Assembly (NCBI GenBank): GCA_044225795.1
Contig: JBGAIF010000004.1
Location: forward strand, 124,001 to 188,000
Length of the DNA: 64,000 nt
Direction: 5' to 3'
Source of the DNA: Nemorincola sp044225795
GTDB taxonomy: Bacteria > Bacteroidota > Bacteroidia > Chitinophagales > Chitinophagaceae
Shown here: piece after piece, positions 1 through 8,775 of the stretch
Numbering within the stretch: position 1 is the stretch's first letter
Layout: every line of letters starts with the position of its first letter
Program-made: the position numbers and the translations under genes
The notes under the pieces: generated by a model
Database searches by the model: none
The model's input: the letters and a program-made list of their open reading frames with translations, nothing else
Told to the model about the DNA's origin: nothing

Positions 1-868
1 TCTGAGAGCAGATAGTATCGTTAAGCAGGCAGCATCCAAGACAGCCGTCTGTAGGCGGCGTGTCATCAACATCATCATCATCAGTGCATGCTCCTGATTT
101 ATTGGTACCGGGATCATTTGTCTTACCAAATGTATGACTAAGGTTCAGTATGTGGCCCATTTCATGGTCTATGCTGCTTCCAGAAGCCCCCGGAGTCTTT
201 GCATCATCTACGAAAGATGCGTTCGCAATGATACCATCTCTATAAGGAGCGGCAGCGGCAGTAGCCGGAGGTGTAGCGTAGGCAACAATAATGCCGTTCT
301 TAGCCTTCTCACCAATAACATTAACGAACCAGATATTGATATAGTTTGAAGGGCTCCATTGATCAAATTTAGCCTGGTCATCGCCGCCATATGTCAAGTA
401 GTTCAAACGACGTGTTATACCCTTTGAATCATTTCCAAATGGATCTTTTGTAGCGAGGTGAAATTTGATCCTGGCGTTGCCTATATAGGGTTTGAAAGCA
501 GTAACTACAGCACCAACGTCATTACGGAGTGAATAGAACTTATTCATTTCGTTCACCAGTTCGTAGATCTTGTTGTCTTCAATATCCTCAGTACCGTAAT
601 CATGTATAACATGCACTACCAATGGGATATCAAATGTGTCCGGATCTGCCTCGGAAGTCTTCCTGGCAAATTTACCCATATCAGCATGATGAGTGATATA
701 GTCCTTGATCTGGCGATCAAGCTCTTTGTCTATGTCAGCGATCTTGGGGTTCTCCTGGAGATACTTCCGGTACATAGCGGCCGTACTGCATGGATTAATA
801 TCCTGTCCAATGCTTTTACCAGTGAAAGATATTATTGCAAGCAATAATACAAGTAAGTTTTTCTTCAT
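1..868 (-). CDS. Secreted M43 (pappalysin-like) zinc metalloprotease, 3' end outside window
   Basis: I translated this by hand from the ATG at 868; about 289 residues are visible and the gene runs off the left edge. It begins with a signal peptide (MKKNLLVLLLAIISFTGKS). The zinc site HEMGHILNLSH lies near residues 235-245 and fits the M43 consensus HExxHxxGxxH, with a following Cys/Asp-rich DDDDVDDTPPT stretch typical of the cytophagalysin group. These are secreted, often type IX-secreted, endopeptidases. The N-terminal part (IPLVVHVIHDYG, YLTxxxDDQAKxxQW, NYINIWF) matches the protease at 4891-7089, so the two are paralogues. Whether this copy ends in a sorting domain cannot be seen here. Confidence 0.85.
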   Translation of the reverse strand, partial: MKKNLLVLLLAIISFTGKSIGQDINPCSTAAMYRKYLQENPKIADIDKELDRQIKDYITHHADMGKFARKTSEADPDTFDIPLVVHVIHDYGTEDIEDNKIYELVNEMNKFYSLRNDVGAVVTAFKPYIGNARIKFHLATKDPFGNDSKGITRRLNYLTYGGDDQAKFDQWSPSNYINIWFVNVIGEKAKNGIIVAYATPPATAAAAPYRDGIIANASFVDDAKTPGASGSSIDHEMGHILNLSHTFGKTNDPGTNKSGACTDDDDVDDTPPTDGCLGCCLLNDTICSQ

Positions 869-1062
869 TTGCTGTTTTATTATAAGGTTCCAAAATTAAA
901 AAAGATAAACACAATTACAAAGTAGCAGATTATTTATTTTTAGGTGTTTATCAAATAAATATGCGTTTTATATATTGACGTAAACTGTCGCGATAATCTT
1001 GGGTATGCTGAAATATTTTTTTGTGTCATGCTTAATAATGCATTTGCAAAGCCGGAAACCAA

Positions 1063-3507
1063 TCATTTAACCCCTATCGGAATATATAATTTAATACCAA
1101 TATTTCTACCCATACCATAAATTCCATTATATTTCCTGGACATATCCGGATATTGCTCAAAGTATTTCAAACGGCTTAAATGATCCTGGTAGATCGTATT
1201 CAACAGATTATTACCAAATACCGAAAAATTAAATAATACACTTCCCTTTTTGTTGACAATATCTGAACCAAGACCGGCATTAATAAGCAAATAACCGGGT
1301 GTCTTCGTTTCCGTATTATTTGCTAGGTATACCCTATTTTGGGTTGCATAGGCATTTAGCTGCAGTTTAATGAATGAATGCGAGAATGAACCGCCGAGCC
1401 ATGCAAAATCTCCCCTGACCTCTGAATTACCATGAACAGGCGGGATGAATGGCAGATAGCGCTCACTATCATTATTAAAACTTCTGTTCATCCCATAAAC
1501 AACTGAAATGCTGTTTTCAAAGTGAAGCCAATCCAATGGATGCGGATGTATATCTACTGAAAGTTCCCCACCATACAACCGGGCATTTGATGAAGTGTAC
1601 CTGAATGTCTGGTTTCCCGGAACGATCACAGAATCGCTACCGGAAGTACTGAGTAGTTTCCTGTTATAAATATAGTTGGCAATGTCGTTATTAAATACGG
1701 ACATATTAACTGTAAGGTGCTGCGCTGTGTACTCAACGCCGATATCTTCCTGCAAACTCAGCTCCGGTTTTAAACCAGAAGCTCCTAATTGATACACATT
1801 TGTTCCCGGGTGTACACCATTGGCCGATAGCTCTGAAATGTTAGGAGCCCGGAAACCACGCGCTAAATTTGACTTTAAAGCTACACGCCTGGAGATAATG
1901 TAAGTAGCGCCTGCACTGTAGGTAACCCCGGAAAACGTATGGCTTGCCTCCGAAAACACTTGTGAACTTCCCGGTGTGTATGACCCGGTGGCCTTATCCA
2001 GCCCGGTAGCCGGATCGGAAACTGTATACAGCGAATTATTTTCAAACGACCTGTGGTCGAATCGTATACCACCCGCTATGTCCCATTTACCGTAGTTTTT
2101 CTTTACCATAGCAAAGGGCCCGGCATCGAACTGGTGATAAGATGGAATGACGAACTCTGTTCCCCCGGTTACATCATTGGACTGATACATACCATTTAAT
2201 CCAAGTGTTACGTCCCACCCTTTGAGATCGTGAAAGTAGTACTTGATATCATAGGTAGTGGTATACAACTTCAGGAACAATGCAGGGATATCCGGGAATT
2301 GGGGATGTCCAAATTCACGGCGGAAGCTCTGTTCGAACCCGAGATTAACAGATAATAATCCTGTACCGACATGAAAATTATTGGATGACATTGCCCTGAA
2401 GTGCTGCACGAGCTGATGCAATGCGGGTATGGCATATGAGTTCAATTCGGATGCGCTGACCACAGGACGGAAAGTATCAGCTTCCGATATTTGCTTTGTG
2501 AACATCCGCGTGGCAGAATCACGGCTGCCATCGGGAATGGCCTGGAGGTCGTTGAACACACTCAGATCCAGGTGACAGAATCCCCATTTCTTATTGATGC
2601 CCAATGAGCCATTAGCATCAGTTTCATTAAAGCTTGTTCCGTATACACGGCCATCAACCGCATTCTCGTAGTTTCCCGCCTGTTTATGTGTCACGCGCCC
2701 CAGCCAGTAGAACCCATTCCTGTTGCCCGACAACATTGCAGACCCTGCAAACTCCCGGTTATTTCCCTGGTATCCGGCATTGATGCTACCGGTTATCTTC
2801 CCATCGGGAGCAGGCCGCTCGGGCAACAGATTAATTACTCCGGCGAGAGCATCGGAGCCATAAATAAGACTCGATGGACCTTTTACAAGCTCCGTTCTAT
2901 CAATGCTGTATTCATCTACCTCTATGCCATGTTCGTCGCCCCACTGTTGGCCCTCCTGCCGCATGCCATTGTATAGCGTGAGTATCCGGTTGAACCCTAA
3001 TCCCCGAATGAACGGCTTCGATACATTAGGGCCTGTAGTTACAGCAGAAACGCCCGGTACCTTGGCGATAGCATCAATAATATTACTGCTCATATTTTGT
3101 TGCAGAAACTTACTATTGACGGCGACTACAGGTACAGGGCTCCTGTTGATCTCGGTTGCCTTGGATTGCCCGGTAATGATCACCTCTTTACTTTCAATAG
3201 CAGTTTCGCTAAGCACAAAATCCTGGCTGTTATCTCCCGTAATGTTGATGGTGATCGCTGACTTCGCATAGCTCAGCATGCCTGCAGTAACAATGAAACG
3301 CCCCTTGGGAAGTCCGCCAAGAACGTACCGGCCATTACTATCTGTAACAGTTCCGGTCTTTAGGTCAGGAAACTCAACAATAGCTCCCTGTAGCGGTAAT
3401 CCTTTATTATCTCTGACAATGCCTTTCAGAGAACAACCGGGAGGAAAAGAAAAAGCGGCTGAACCTATAAAAAGCAGCCATATGCATATATAAATGTGTT
3501 TGTTCAT
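1063..3507 (-). CDS. TonB-dependent outer-membrane receptor, probably metal (zinc) uptake
   Basis: An 814-residue outer-membrane transporter. In order: signal peptide (about 1-20), carboxypeptidase-regulatory-like beta domain (about 25-110, KGIVRDNKGLPLQGAIVEF), plug domain (about 120-235, with VPGVSAVTTGPNVSKPFIRGLG) and a 22-strand barrel to the C-terminus. The plug segment NGMRQEGQQWGDEHGIEVDEY is rich in His/Glu/Asp and resembles ZnuD-like receptors found beside Zur genes; that similarity is recalled, not searched. It is the last gene of a leftward run starting with the Fur/Zur regulator at 4350, 79 bp after the small membrane protein, with a GCAGCC/GGCTGC hairpin (3533-3549) in the gap. 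Substrate zinc is an inference from the neighbours; iron or another metal is possible. Confidence 0.88.
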   Translation of the reverse strand: MNKHIYICIWLLFIGSAAFSFPPGCSLKGIVRDNKGLPLQGAIVEFPDLKTGTVTDSNGRYVLGGLPKGRFIVTAGMLSYAKSAITINITGDNSQDFVLSETAIESKEVIITGQSKATEINRSPVPVVAVNSKFLQQNMSSNIIDAIAKVPGVSAVTTGPNVSKPFIRGLGFNRILTLYNGMRQEGQQWGDEHGIEVDEYSIDRTELVKGPSSLIYGSDALAGVINLLPERPAPDGKITGSINAGYQGNNREFAGSAMLSGNRNGFYWLGRVTHKQAGNYENAVDGRVYGTSFNETDANGSLGINKKWGFCHLDLSVFNDLQAIPDGSRDSATRMFTKQISEADTFRPVVSASELNSYAIPALHQLVQHFRAMSSNNFHVGTGLLSVNLGFEQSFRREFGHPQFPDIPALFLKLYTTTYDIKYYFHDLKGWDVTLGLNGMYQSNDVTGGTEFVIPSYHQFDAGPFAMVKKNYGKWDIAGGIRFDHRSFENNSLYTVSDPATGLDKATGSYTPGSSQVFSEASHTFSGVTYSAGATYIISRRVALKSNLARGFRAPNISELSANGVHPGTNVYQLGASGLKPELSLQEDIGVEYTAQHLTVNMSVFNNDIANYIYNRKLLSTSGSDSVIVPGNQTFRYTSSNARLYGGELSVDIHPHPLDWLHFENSISVVYGMNRSFNNDSERYLPFIPPVHGNSEVRGDFAWLGGSFSHSFIKLQLNAYATQNRVYLANNTETKTPGYLLINAGLGSDIVNKKGSVLFNFSVFGNNLLNTIYQDHLSRLKYFEQYPDMSRKYNGIYGMGRNIGIKLYIPIGVK

Positions 3508-3586
3508 AATCTTTGAGATATGTTAGTAAATAGCAGCCGCAATGGCTGCAAAAAATGTTTACGCGTGGTAAAACATGATCAGATCA

Positions 3587-3937
3587 CTATAATAAACTCA
3601 AAGAAACAGGCGGGCCACGGAGATAGTTATAATAAATAGCCCTGAAAAGGTAATGTTCTGAAAAACGGATACGTGTTGTAAAGTACCCCGAAAATAATAT
3701 TGTGATCACCGGTAACCGGTAATCATTAATAAAAGCATCGATGGTGAGCGACAAAAAAGCGCAGTGCTTGTGCTTTTTCTCTATTACCAGCCCTTTATGC
3801 ACTTCATGTACCGTATCGCTATGATCGGCAAACTGGTGAATGAACTCCATGGGTGTATTGCCCATGAGCAGCAAAAATGACAACCACGAAATGGCTGCAT
3901 ATTTTATAATGATATTTCTTACACCCGAAGCTATCAT
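3587..3937 (-). CDS. Small His-rich membrane or secreted protein of the zur operon
   Basis: A 116-residue protein with an N-terminal hydrophobic segment (IIIKYAAISWLSFLLLMG) and a His-rich stretch (HQFADHSDTVHEVHKG, then KKHKHC). Its ATG overlaps the stop codon of the upstream Fur/Zur gene by one base (TAATG), which implies translational coupling, and it precedes the TonB receptor. Proteins of this size and His pattern often accompany metal-uptake receptors in Bacteroidota and may hold or sense the metal in the periplasm. I recognise no named family, so the role is inference from position and histidines. Confidence 0.65.
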   Translation of the reverse strand: MIASGVRNIIIKYAAISWLSFLLLMGNTPMEFIHQFADHSDTVHEVHKGLVIEKKHKHCAFLSLTIDAFINDYRLPVITILFSGYFTTRIRFSEHYLFRAIYYNYLRGPPVSLSLL

Positions 3938-4350
3938 TATGCCACACTACAGTTTTTACATAACCCGTATATCAATGTTTGTAACCCGATAGCCTTAAAA
4001 CCAACCGGCATCTTCAATTCAGGCAAGTGCACTTTTTCCAGGCAAAATACCTTATGACAGGTATTGCAATTGAAATGAACATGTTCATCGGCATGATGAC
4101 TATCCGGGCAACTATGCTTACATGCCGCAAACCTTGTTACGCCATCTACATCCATTATCTTATGCACCAGGCCCACATCTTCGAAGTCCTTTAATACACG
4201 ATACAACGTCACCCTGTCCATCTTATCAAATAGCTGCTCCAGCTCTGCATGAGCATAAGCCATATGGCTGCCTGTCAGCACATTTATTACTTCCTTACGC
4301 GCCGGCGTAACTTTTAATCCTTTCTCCCTGATCTGTTGCAGTGCATCCAT
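3937..4350 (-). CDS. Fur-family metal-responsive repressor, probably Zur
   Basis: A 137-residue Fur-family protein. I chose ATG 4350 (MDALQQIREKGLKVTPARK) rather than an upstream start at 4536 because the family begins with this helix and because the longer reading would run across the divergent promoter. The winged-helix part carries TPARKEVINVL and DRVTLYRVLKDFEDVGLVHK; the dimer/metal part has HSCPDSHHADEHVHFNCNTC and a final CKNC, giving two CxxC pairs for the structural zinc. Fur, Zur and Mur cannot be separated by eye; Zur is favoured by the MerC-like and His-rich neighbours. It is first in an operon with the small protein and the TonB receptor and probably represses its own divergent promoter. 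Confidence 0.85.
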   Translation of the reverse strand: MDALQQIREKGLKVTPARKEVINVLTGSHMAYAHAELEQLFDKMDRVTLYRVLKDFEDVGLVHKIMDVDGVTRFAACKHSCPDSHHADEHVHFNCNTCHKVFCLEKVHLPELKMPVGFKAIGLQTLIYGLCKNCSVA

Positions 4351-4390
4351 CTTAACAAGATATAAGCCTTTTTTGATAGTTATGTAATAA

Positions 4391-4449
4391 CGCAAATATA
4401 ATACAAATGCAACAAAGTTGCGTTTAGAAAATATTATCCTATATTTGCG
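4391..4449. promoter_or_regulatory. Divergent zur/merC-like promoters with shared operator
   Basis: The rightward promoter is TTG (4418-4420), 19 bp, TATATTTG (4440-4447), an exact match to the Bacteroidota consensus TAnnTTTG with its usual spacing. A second TATATTTG lies on the minus strand at 4400-4393, facing the regulator. Between them an inverted repeat GCAAC-AAA-GTTGC (4409-4421, extendable to 4405-4425 with one mismatch) covers the rightward -33 box. This is the expected arrangement of a Fur/Zur operator; binding itself is inference. Confidence 0.7.
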
Positions 4450-4458
4450 TGATAGAAA

Positions 4459-4845
4459 ATGGCAGCTCAAGAACAACAGATATCTACGGGTTCTGATAAG
4501 GCAGGTATCGCCAGTGCTGTGCTTTGCATGGCGCACTGCCTGGTTGTGCCTGTTTTATTCCTGATGAAGTTCTGGGTCTCTGACACGGCACATCAACTGC
4601 CTGCATGGTGGGAAAAGCTAGATTATCTATTCCTGGTGATCAGTTTCGCCGCCGTGTACCATTCAGCCGGACATACACGTTTTAAAGAGATCAAGATAGC
4701 ATTATGGATATTTTGGACATTGCTTGCATGCTCCATTATATTCAGCACATGGTTGCATTCAGTTGCATATCTTGCTTCCGCCGGGCTTATTGCAGCACAT
4801 TACATCAATATAAGACGCATAAGAAGGTACAGCCTGTCGCAATAA
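4459..4845 (+). CDS. MerC-domain inner-membrane protein
   Basis: A 128-residue protein with about four membrane helices. The first helix contains CMAHCLVVPVLF, the Cys-x2-His-Cys and proline signature of the MerC family, which in mercury operons moves Hg(II) but in Bacteroidota commonly sits opposite a Zur gene with no mercury genes near. No merA, merT or merP is present, so a metal-homeostasis role linked to the divergent regulator is more likely than mercury resistance. The last two helices are followed by a basic tail (RRIRRYSLSQ). Start ATG 4459 lies 11 bp after the -7 box. Confidence 0.78.
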   Translation: MAAQEQQISTGSDKAGIASAVLCMAHCLVVPVLFLMKFWVSDTAHQLPAWWEKLDYLFLVISFAAVYHSAGHTRFKEIKIALWIFWTLLACSIIFSTWLHSVAYLASAGLIAAHYINIRRIRRYSLSQ

Positions 4846-4847
4846 AA

Positions 4848-4867
4848 AAGGTGCCTGTAAGCACCTT
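4848..4867 (-). terminator. Rho-independent terminator of the M43 protease gene
   Basis: Stem AAGGTGC/GCACCTT with a six-base loop between two convergent genes. On the minus strand it is followed by TTTTTTATT, so it serves the leftward protease gene; on the plus strand the T-run is poor. Confidence 0.75.
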
Positions 4868-4890
4868 CTCCACCTGTTTTTATGATCTTA

Positions 4891-7089
4891 TCAATAAACA
4901 ACCAGTTTTCGGGTCGAATTCATTCCGTCTATGGTCAGCGTAACGAAGTAGATACCTGCCGATGGGACAATGTCACGAGATAGTTCTTCCTGCTGCATGG
5001 TATTTGGAGACATCGTCTTTTCTGTTGTATACACCAATTTACCGGTAACATCTTTAACAGAGTATGCTACCCGACCATCGGCACCGGTTTTGAAGACCAT
5101 GCTCGTTCCATTAGCCGAAGGATTCGGGAAAATGCTGAATGAGCCATTAGTATCATAGGTTTCTTTCACACCTGCCGGAAAAGCATATAAATAGACTTTA
5201 TCGAGATACAGATCATTACCTTCTGCGCCAGGGTAATAATGAAATCTGAAAAATGTACCGGAGGTACGGTATTCTGCCGGTACAGCAACTCCCCTCGCCT
5301 TCCATTGTCCGGAGGATATTGGTATGAACTCTGTTCCCCTGTTACCATTGTTAGCCAGATCATTACCGCTGAAGCCCGCGAGCCTGGTCCATACAGTGCC
5401 GCCGTTTGTACTTACCTGTACCTGCAGCGAGTCCATGCCCCCTAAAGAGCTGCCGGCAGATGTATAAGCCCCGGCTGTAAAGAAGTTGAGGAACACCCTG
5501 TCCGGAACACCTGACAGATCGAACGCCGGTGTAACAAAATCGTCATAATCGCCGGTAGCAACGCCGAATATGCGCTGAGAAGTATCGTATGAGCGATAGC
5601 GCACACATGAATTGTCGCCATAGCCGGCGCCGGAATATGATTCCCAGCGAAATTGATTTTTAAAATAATTGAACATAGGCCAGTTGGCATAAGCATCGGG
5701 GGTTGCAAACTCCTGGAAATAACCCATACCTCCGACAGCAACCGGATCTGCAGCGTATACTGCATGGTCGTCTACCAATGTAGTGCTGCCTGAGTTAGCA
5801 CGCGCGGTGAGGGATACTGTAACCCAACCCGGTTGCGAGAATTTATTGATCACATAACCAGCGCTTGTGGATGTTGGCAAGGTTGCGCCATTCGAGAAAG
5901 TCCAGGAAACATCTGTTATCGTATCGTTCCAACTGGTATTCCTGAATTGGAAACTTGCCGGATTGTCTGTGGTCAGGAAGTATGTGCGCGGATCAGTAAC
6001 CAGACCAACATCAGCAGCCTTGTACAATACAAAGTCTGGAATAGGGGGAAGGTCAGGCATTGGATCAAGGGCACCTGTAGCAGCAAGATTAGCAGCAGAT
6101 ATCAGGTTGCTGCGCCCGGCTACCGAACTGGTAATAGATTTGCGCATACGATCTACCTGCCCTTTCGTGAACATTTCCTGGCAATAGGTATAATCCATGA
6201 TGTTCTGGGAATTTGCTGTATCCGGGTAGTCAACAATCGAATCCGCTCCGTAGATATCCTTATATTTTTTCAAGTATCCTGTTGCGCAGGTAGTATCATA
6301 CAATGCACCTGCTGTGCAGCCAACGGGATTATGCCCCAGTGTTGGCGGTGTATCATCAACACCATCATCGCCGCAGGCTACCGCAGGATTGTTGGTATTT
6401 CCCCAGGTATGCGACAGGTTGAGTACATGCCCTAATTCATGTGGAATGACTTTGGCATAATTGGCATAAGAATACAAACCGATGATTCCATCATACTCCG
6501 GCACATAGGCTGCGTAAGCAGGGAGTAATGCATAAGCAGCAGCCCCGGTAGACCCGGAACCAAATTTGCGGATAAACCAAATGTTTATATACTTATTCTG
6601 TGGCCATTGATTGTATTTGGCCTGGTCATCGGCATTGCTGGTAAGGTAAGATCGTTCATGCACAATGCCTTTTGTGGGATTGCCATTGGGATCGATGGTT
6701 GCGAGGTGCAGCCTGATCTTCGGATTGCCTATGTATGTCTTGAAAGGTACGATCACATTTGCCGTATCGGCATTCTCCGCCAGGAATACAACACCCCAAT
6801 ACTTTACGGCATCGTAAAGAACATCGTCGCTAAGATATTCGGCGCCATAATCATGAACAACATGTATCACAAGAGGCACATCATATGTTGCCGTATCAGG
6901 TGTTGATGAGGTCTTGCGTGCAAAACGATCAGCAAGCTGAGCATTGAACTGCTCTTCAAATTGTGCCAGCAAAGGATACTTCTTCACCAGGTCGCGATAA
7001 TATTCATCGGTACCACATTGTTGTTGCGCAGTGGAGAGTAGCGAAGTAAGAAAAAGAGAAGAAAACAGACAGACAAACTTCTTAAACAT
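4891..7089 (-). CDS. Secreted M43 zinc metalloprotease with PKD-like and type IX sorting domains
   Basis: A 732-residue exported protease. Signal peptide at 1-21; M43 catalytic domain about 60-335 with HELGHVLNLSH at 217-227 and the Met-turn region NIMDYTYC; a PKD-like domain about 370-440 (DVSWTFSNGATLPTSTSAG, VTVSLTA); a jelly-roll or MAM-like segment about 455-650; and a type IX secretion C-terminal domain (SIFPNPSANG to KLVVY) that ends the protein. Family knowledge: such enzymes are exported through the T9SS and degrade external protein. It is monocistronic, ends in a strong minus-strand terminator, and is a paralogue of the gene cut by the left edge. Confidence 0.9.
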   Translation of the reverse strand: MFKKFVCLFSSLFLTSLLSTAQQQCGTDEYYRDLVKKYPLLAQFEEQFNAQLADRFARKTSSTPDTATYDVPLVIHVVHDYGAEYLSDDVLYDAVKYWGVVFLAENADTANVIVPFKTYIGNPKIRLHLATIDPNGNPTKGIVHERSYLTSNADDQAKYNQWPQNKYINIWFIRKFGSGSTGAAAYALLPAYAAYVPEYDGIIGLYSYANYAKVIPHELGHVLNLSHTWGNTNNPAVACGDDGVDDTPPTLGHNPVGCTAGALYDTTCATGYLKKYKDIYGADSIVDYPDTANSQNIMDYTYCQEMFTKGQVDRMRKSITSSVAGRSNLISAANLAATGALDPMPDLPPIPDFVLYKAADVGLVTDPRTYFLTTDNPASFQFRNTSWNDTITDVSWTFSNGATLPTSTSAGYVINKFSQPGWVTVSLTARANSGSTTLVDDHAVYAADPVAVGGMGYFQEFATPDAYANWPMFNYFKNQFRWESYSGAGYGDNSCVRYRSYDTSQRIFGVATGDYDDFVTPAFDLSGVPDRVFLNFFTAGAYTSAGSSLGGMDSLQVQVSTNGGTVWTRLAGFSGNDLANNGNRGTEFIPISSGQWKARGVAVPAEYRTSGTFFRFHYYPGAEGNDLYLDKVYLYAFPAGVKETYDTNGSFSIFPNPSANGTSMVFKTGADGRVAYSVKDVTGKLVYTTEKTMSPNTMQQEELSRDIVPSAGIYFVTLTIDGMNSTRKLVVY

Positions 7090-7170
7090 TAGTAAATGAT
7101 TATTATTTTAAAAAATGAGGCGTGAAGGTACGTATATTAAACATTCACATTGTCATAATAGTGGTATAAA

Positions 7171-7197
7171 TAAGAAAAGCCTCTGCGAGGAGGCTTT
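7171..7197 (-). terminator. Stranded terminator of the original tRNA-Gly(CCC) transcript
   Basis: Hairpin AAAGCCTC/GAGGCTTT followed on the minus strand by TTTTCTTATTT. It lies directly beyond the truncated tRNA copy at 7200-7244, where the terminator of the tRNA would have been before the island inserted. Confidence 0.7.
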
Positions 7198-7199
7198 AT

Positions 7200-7244
7200 G
7201 AGCGGAAAACGAGACTCGAACCCGCGACCCTCAGCTTGGGAAGC
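7200..7244 (-). repeat. Left attachment repeat: 3' fragment of tRNA-Gly(CCC)
   Basis: These 45 bases are identical to 35952-35996. They contain the 3' part of tRNA-Gly(CCC), from the anticodon loop through the T arm to the acceptor 3' strand, and have no 5' half, so they are not a working tRNA. Next to the integrase gene this is one attachment site of the island. Confidence 0.92.
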
Positions 7245-7320
7245 CTCGCCAGTGGCTCGTTTCAGCCAATTTTGTATTGATTTTATAGGTTAAAGATAGC
7301 AATATCTCCCGAGCATCTAT

Positions 7321-7344
7321 GTTCAAGCTTGAACAAACTTGAAC
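7321..7344. promoter_or_regulatory. Integrase arm-site-like repeats, left end
   Basis: CTTGAAC occurs at 7328-7334 and 7338-7344, and the first copy is half of a perfect 14-bp palindrome GTTCAAGCTTGAAC (7321-7334). The same paired heptamer occurs near the other end (35865-35882). Placement 83 bp inside the repeat and directly before the integrase start suits arm-type sites that also control int. Confidence 0.55.
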
Positions 7345-8505
7345 ATGAATTACAAAATCTTATTAGACAAACGACGTTCTCCAAAGGATGGCAAGTATCC
7401 TTTAAAAGTCAGGATGTACGAAGGTACCAGGAGCACTGAAAAGTCGCTGAGCATCTACCTCAAAGAAAGTGAATGGGATGCAGAAGCACAGGTTGTGCGT
7501 AAGGCATGCCCCAACTATAAGCTTTACAATTCAAAAATCACCATTGAGAAGGCAGACCTTGACAAGAAGATACTTTTTGGCATAGAGCTAACCCAGCCAC
7601 GGAAGAAAAAGCACAAGCAGTCCATAATCGAATATGGCAGTAAGCTATCGGTGGAGTTAGAGAAGGCCGGTAAATCAGGCAACTCGATCGTATATAACAC
7701 AGCCATAGAGGTCTTACTCCGTTACACTAAGCAGAAAGACGTCACATTTGAGGATATTGACTACCGCTATCTTACGGCATTTCAAAATGACCTTTTGCAG
7801 CGCGGTATCGGCGTCAACACTATTGCAATTTACCTTAGAACCATCCGGGCTATATTCAACAAGGCTATCAATGAGGATATTACGGAAAACTATCCGTTCA
7901 AGAAGTTCAAAATAATGCATCGCCCTACCCGATCACGGTCACTGACAACAGAGGAGTTGCGACAAATAGCTAACTATCGTTGCTCTGGTGTAACGGAATT
8001 TAATAGGGATTTATTTCTACTTTCCTTTTGCCTCATCGGGATAAACTTCGCGGACTTATTGACTCTTACCAAAAAGAACATAGTGGATGGAAGGGTAACG
8101 TTTTCGAGGCGAAAGACGCATAAGATATACTCAATTCTACTTCATACACAGGCACAGGAGCTATTTGAAAAGTGGAATAAAGATACCCACTATCTGTTAC
8201 CGGTCCTTGCGCCAGAGTTCAAAGGGATTGAGCTCATCCATAAGACACAACTGGCTATTGGATTATGTAATACTTATATAAAGAAGATCGCGGAAGACCT
8301 CAATATACCTAAGGGTATCTCGACCTACTATGCAAGGTATAGCTGGGCGAATATTGCCAGATCACTGGGGTACTCCAAAGACCTAATAGCAGAAGCCCTG
8401 GGTCATGAGTATGGCAATCGCGTAACCGGTATCTACTTGGACAATTATGACAAAAGGAGCATTGATGAGGCCAATGAAAAGGTGATCGCTGCTGTATTCA
8501 AATAG
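7345..8505 (+). CDS. Tyrosine recombinase (island integrase)
   Basis: A 386-residue site-specific recombinase from ATG 7345; a TTG two codons earlier is also in frame but lies inside the repeat motif. Layout: N-terminal arm-binding domain (about 1-95, starting NYKILLDKRRSPKDGKYPLKVRM), a SAM-like core-binding domain (about 105-200) and a catalytic domain (about 205-386). The usual C-terminal signature appears as ISTYYARYSWANIA (HxxR box with Tyr in the His position), LGH and the nucleophile in TGIYLDNY. This is the Bacteroidota conjugative-transposon/phage integrase type. Position next to the truncated tRNA copy shows that it integrated this island. Confidence 0.93.
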   Translation: MNYKILLDKRRSPKDGKYPLKVRMYEGTRSTEKSLSIYLKESEWDAEAQVVRKACPNYKLYNSKITIEKADLDKKILFGIELTQPRKKKHKQSIIEYGSKLSVELEKAGKSGNSIVYNTAIEVLLRYTKQKDVTFEDIDYRYLTAFQNDLLQRGIGVNTIAIYLRTIRAIFNKAINEDITENYPFKKFKIMHRPTRSRSLTTEELRQIANYRCSGVTEFNRDLFLLSFCLIGINFADLLTLTKKNIVDGRVTFSRRKTHKIYSILLHTQAQELFEKWNKDTHYLLPVLAPEFKGIELIHKTQLAIGLCNTYIKKIAEDLNIPKGISTYYARYSWANIARSLGYSKDLIAEALGHEYGNRVTGIYLDNYDKRSIDEANEKVIAAVFK

Positions 8506-8530
8506 TATTGTTTATCCTTAATAACTACAT

Positions 8531-8650
8531 ATGAAAAATTTGTTTTCAACAATCGTCGCTGTCTTGCGGGTGCTTTTTCAAATCGTGCTTATTGGTCTTG
8601 CAATCGGACTACTCGATTTTATGGCGAACCCGTTGGCATTTATTCATTGA
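8531..8650 (+). CDS. Possible 39-residue single-helix membrane protein
   Basis: ATG 8531 to TGA 8650, 25 bp after the integrase. The peptide MKNLFSTIVAVLRVLFQIVLIGL... has a basic N-terminus and one hydrophobic segment of about 25 residues, and is followed at once by a terminator-like hairpin. Such mini-proteins behind integrases are common in Bacteroidota islands. Without homologues this may be chance; no function is assigned. Confidence 0.35.
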   Translation: MKNLFSTIVAVLRVLFQIVLIGLAIGLLDFMANPLAFIH

Positions 8651-8654
8651 TTGG

Positions 8655-8679
8655 TAGGTGTGGGTTTAGCCTACACCTA
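8655..8679 (+). terminator. Terminator-like hairpin after integrase and small ORF
   Basis: Ten-bp stem TAGGTGTGGG/CCTACACCTA with one G-T pair and a five-base loop, 4 bp after the small ORF stop. No long T-run follows, so termination efficiency is uncertain. Confidence 0.45.
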
Positions 8680-8775
8680 CTTATTAAAGTATTGATTAAT
8701 TTTGGCGCAAACAAAACGAGCGCATATAAGGTAATAACATTATAAACATATTGGTTTTTGCATCTGCAAAACCAT

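Noticed and set aside
925..931. TACTTTG upstream of the first protease as a -7 box
   Set aside because: It is one base short of TAnnTTTG and has no TTG at the right distance.
3937..4536. 199-residue version of the Fur/Zur protein
   Set aside because: The extra 62 residues have no family counterpart and overlap the divergent promoter and the start of the MerC-like gene.
4459..4845. Mercury resistance operon
   Set aside because: A MerC domain is present, but there is no merA, merT, merP or MerR nearby; the divergent Fur/Zur gene fits metal homeostasis better.
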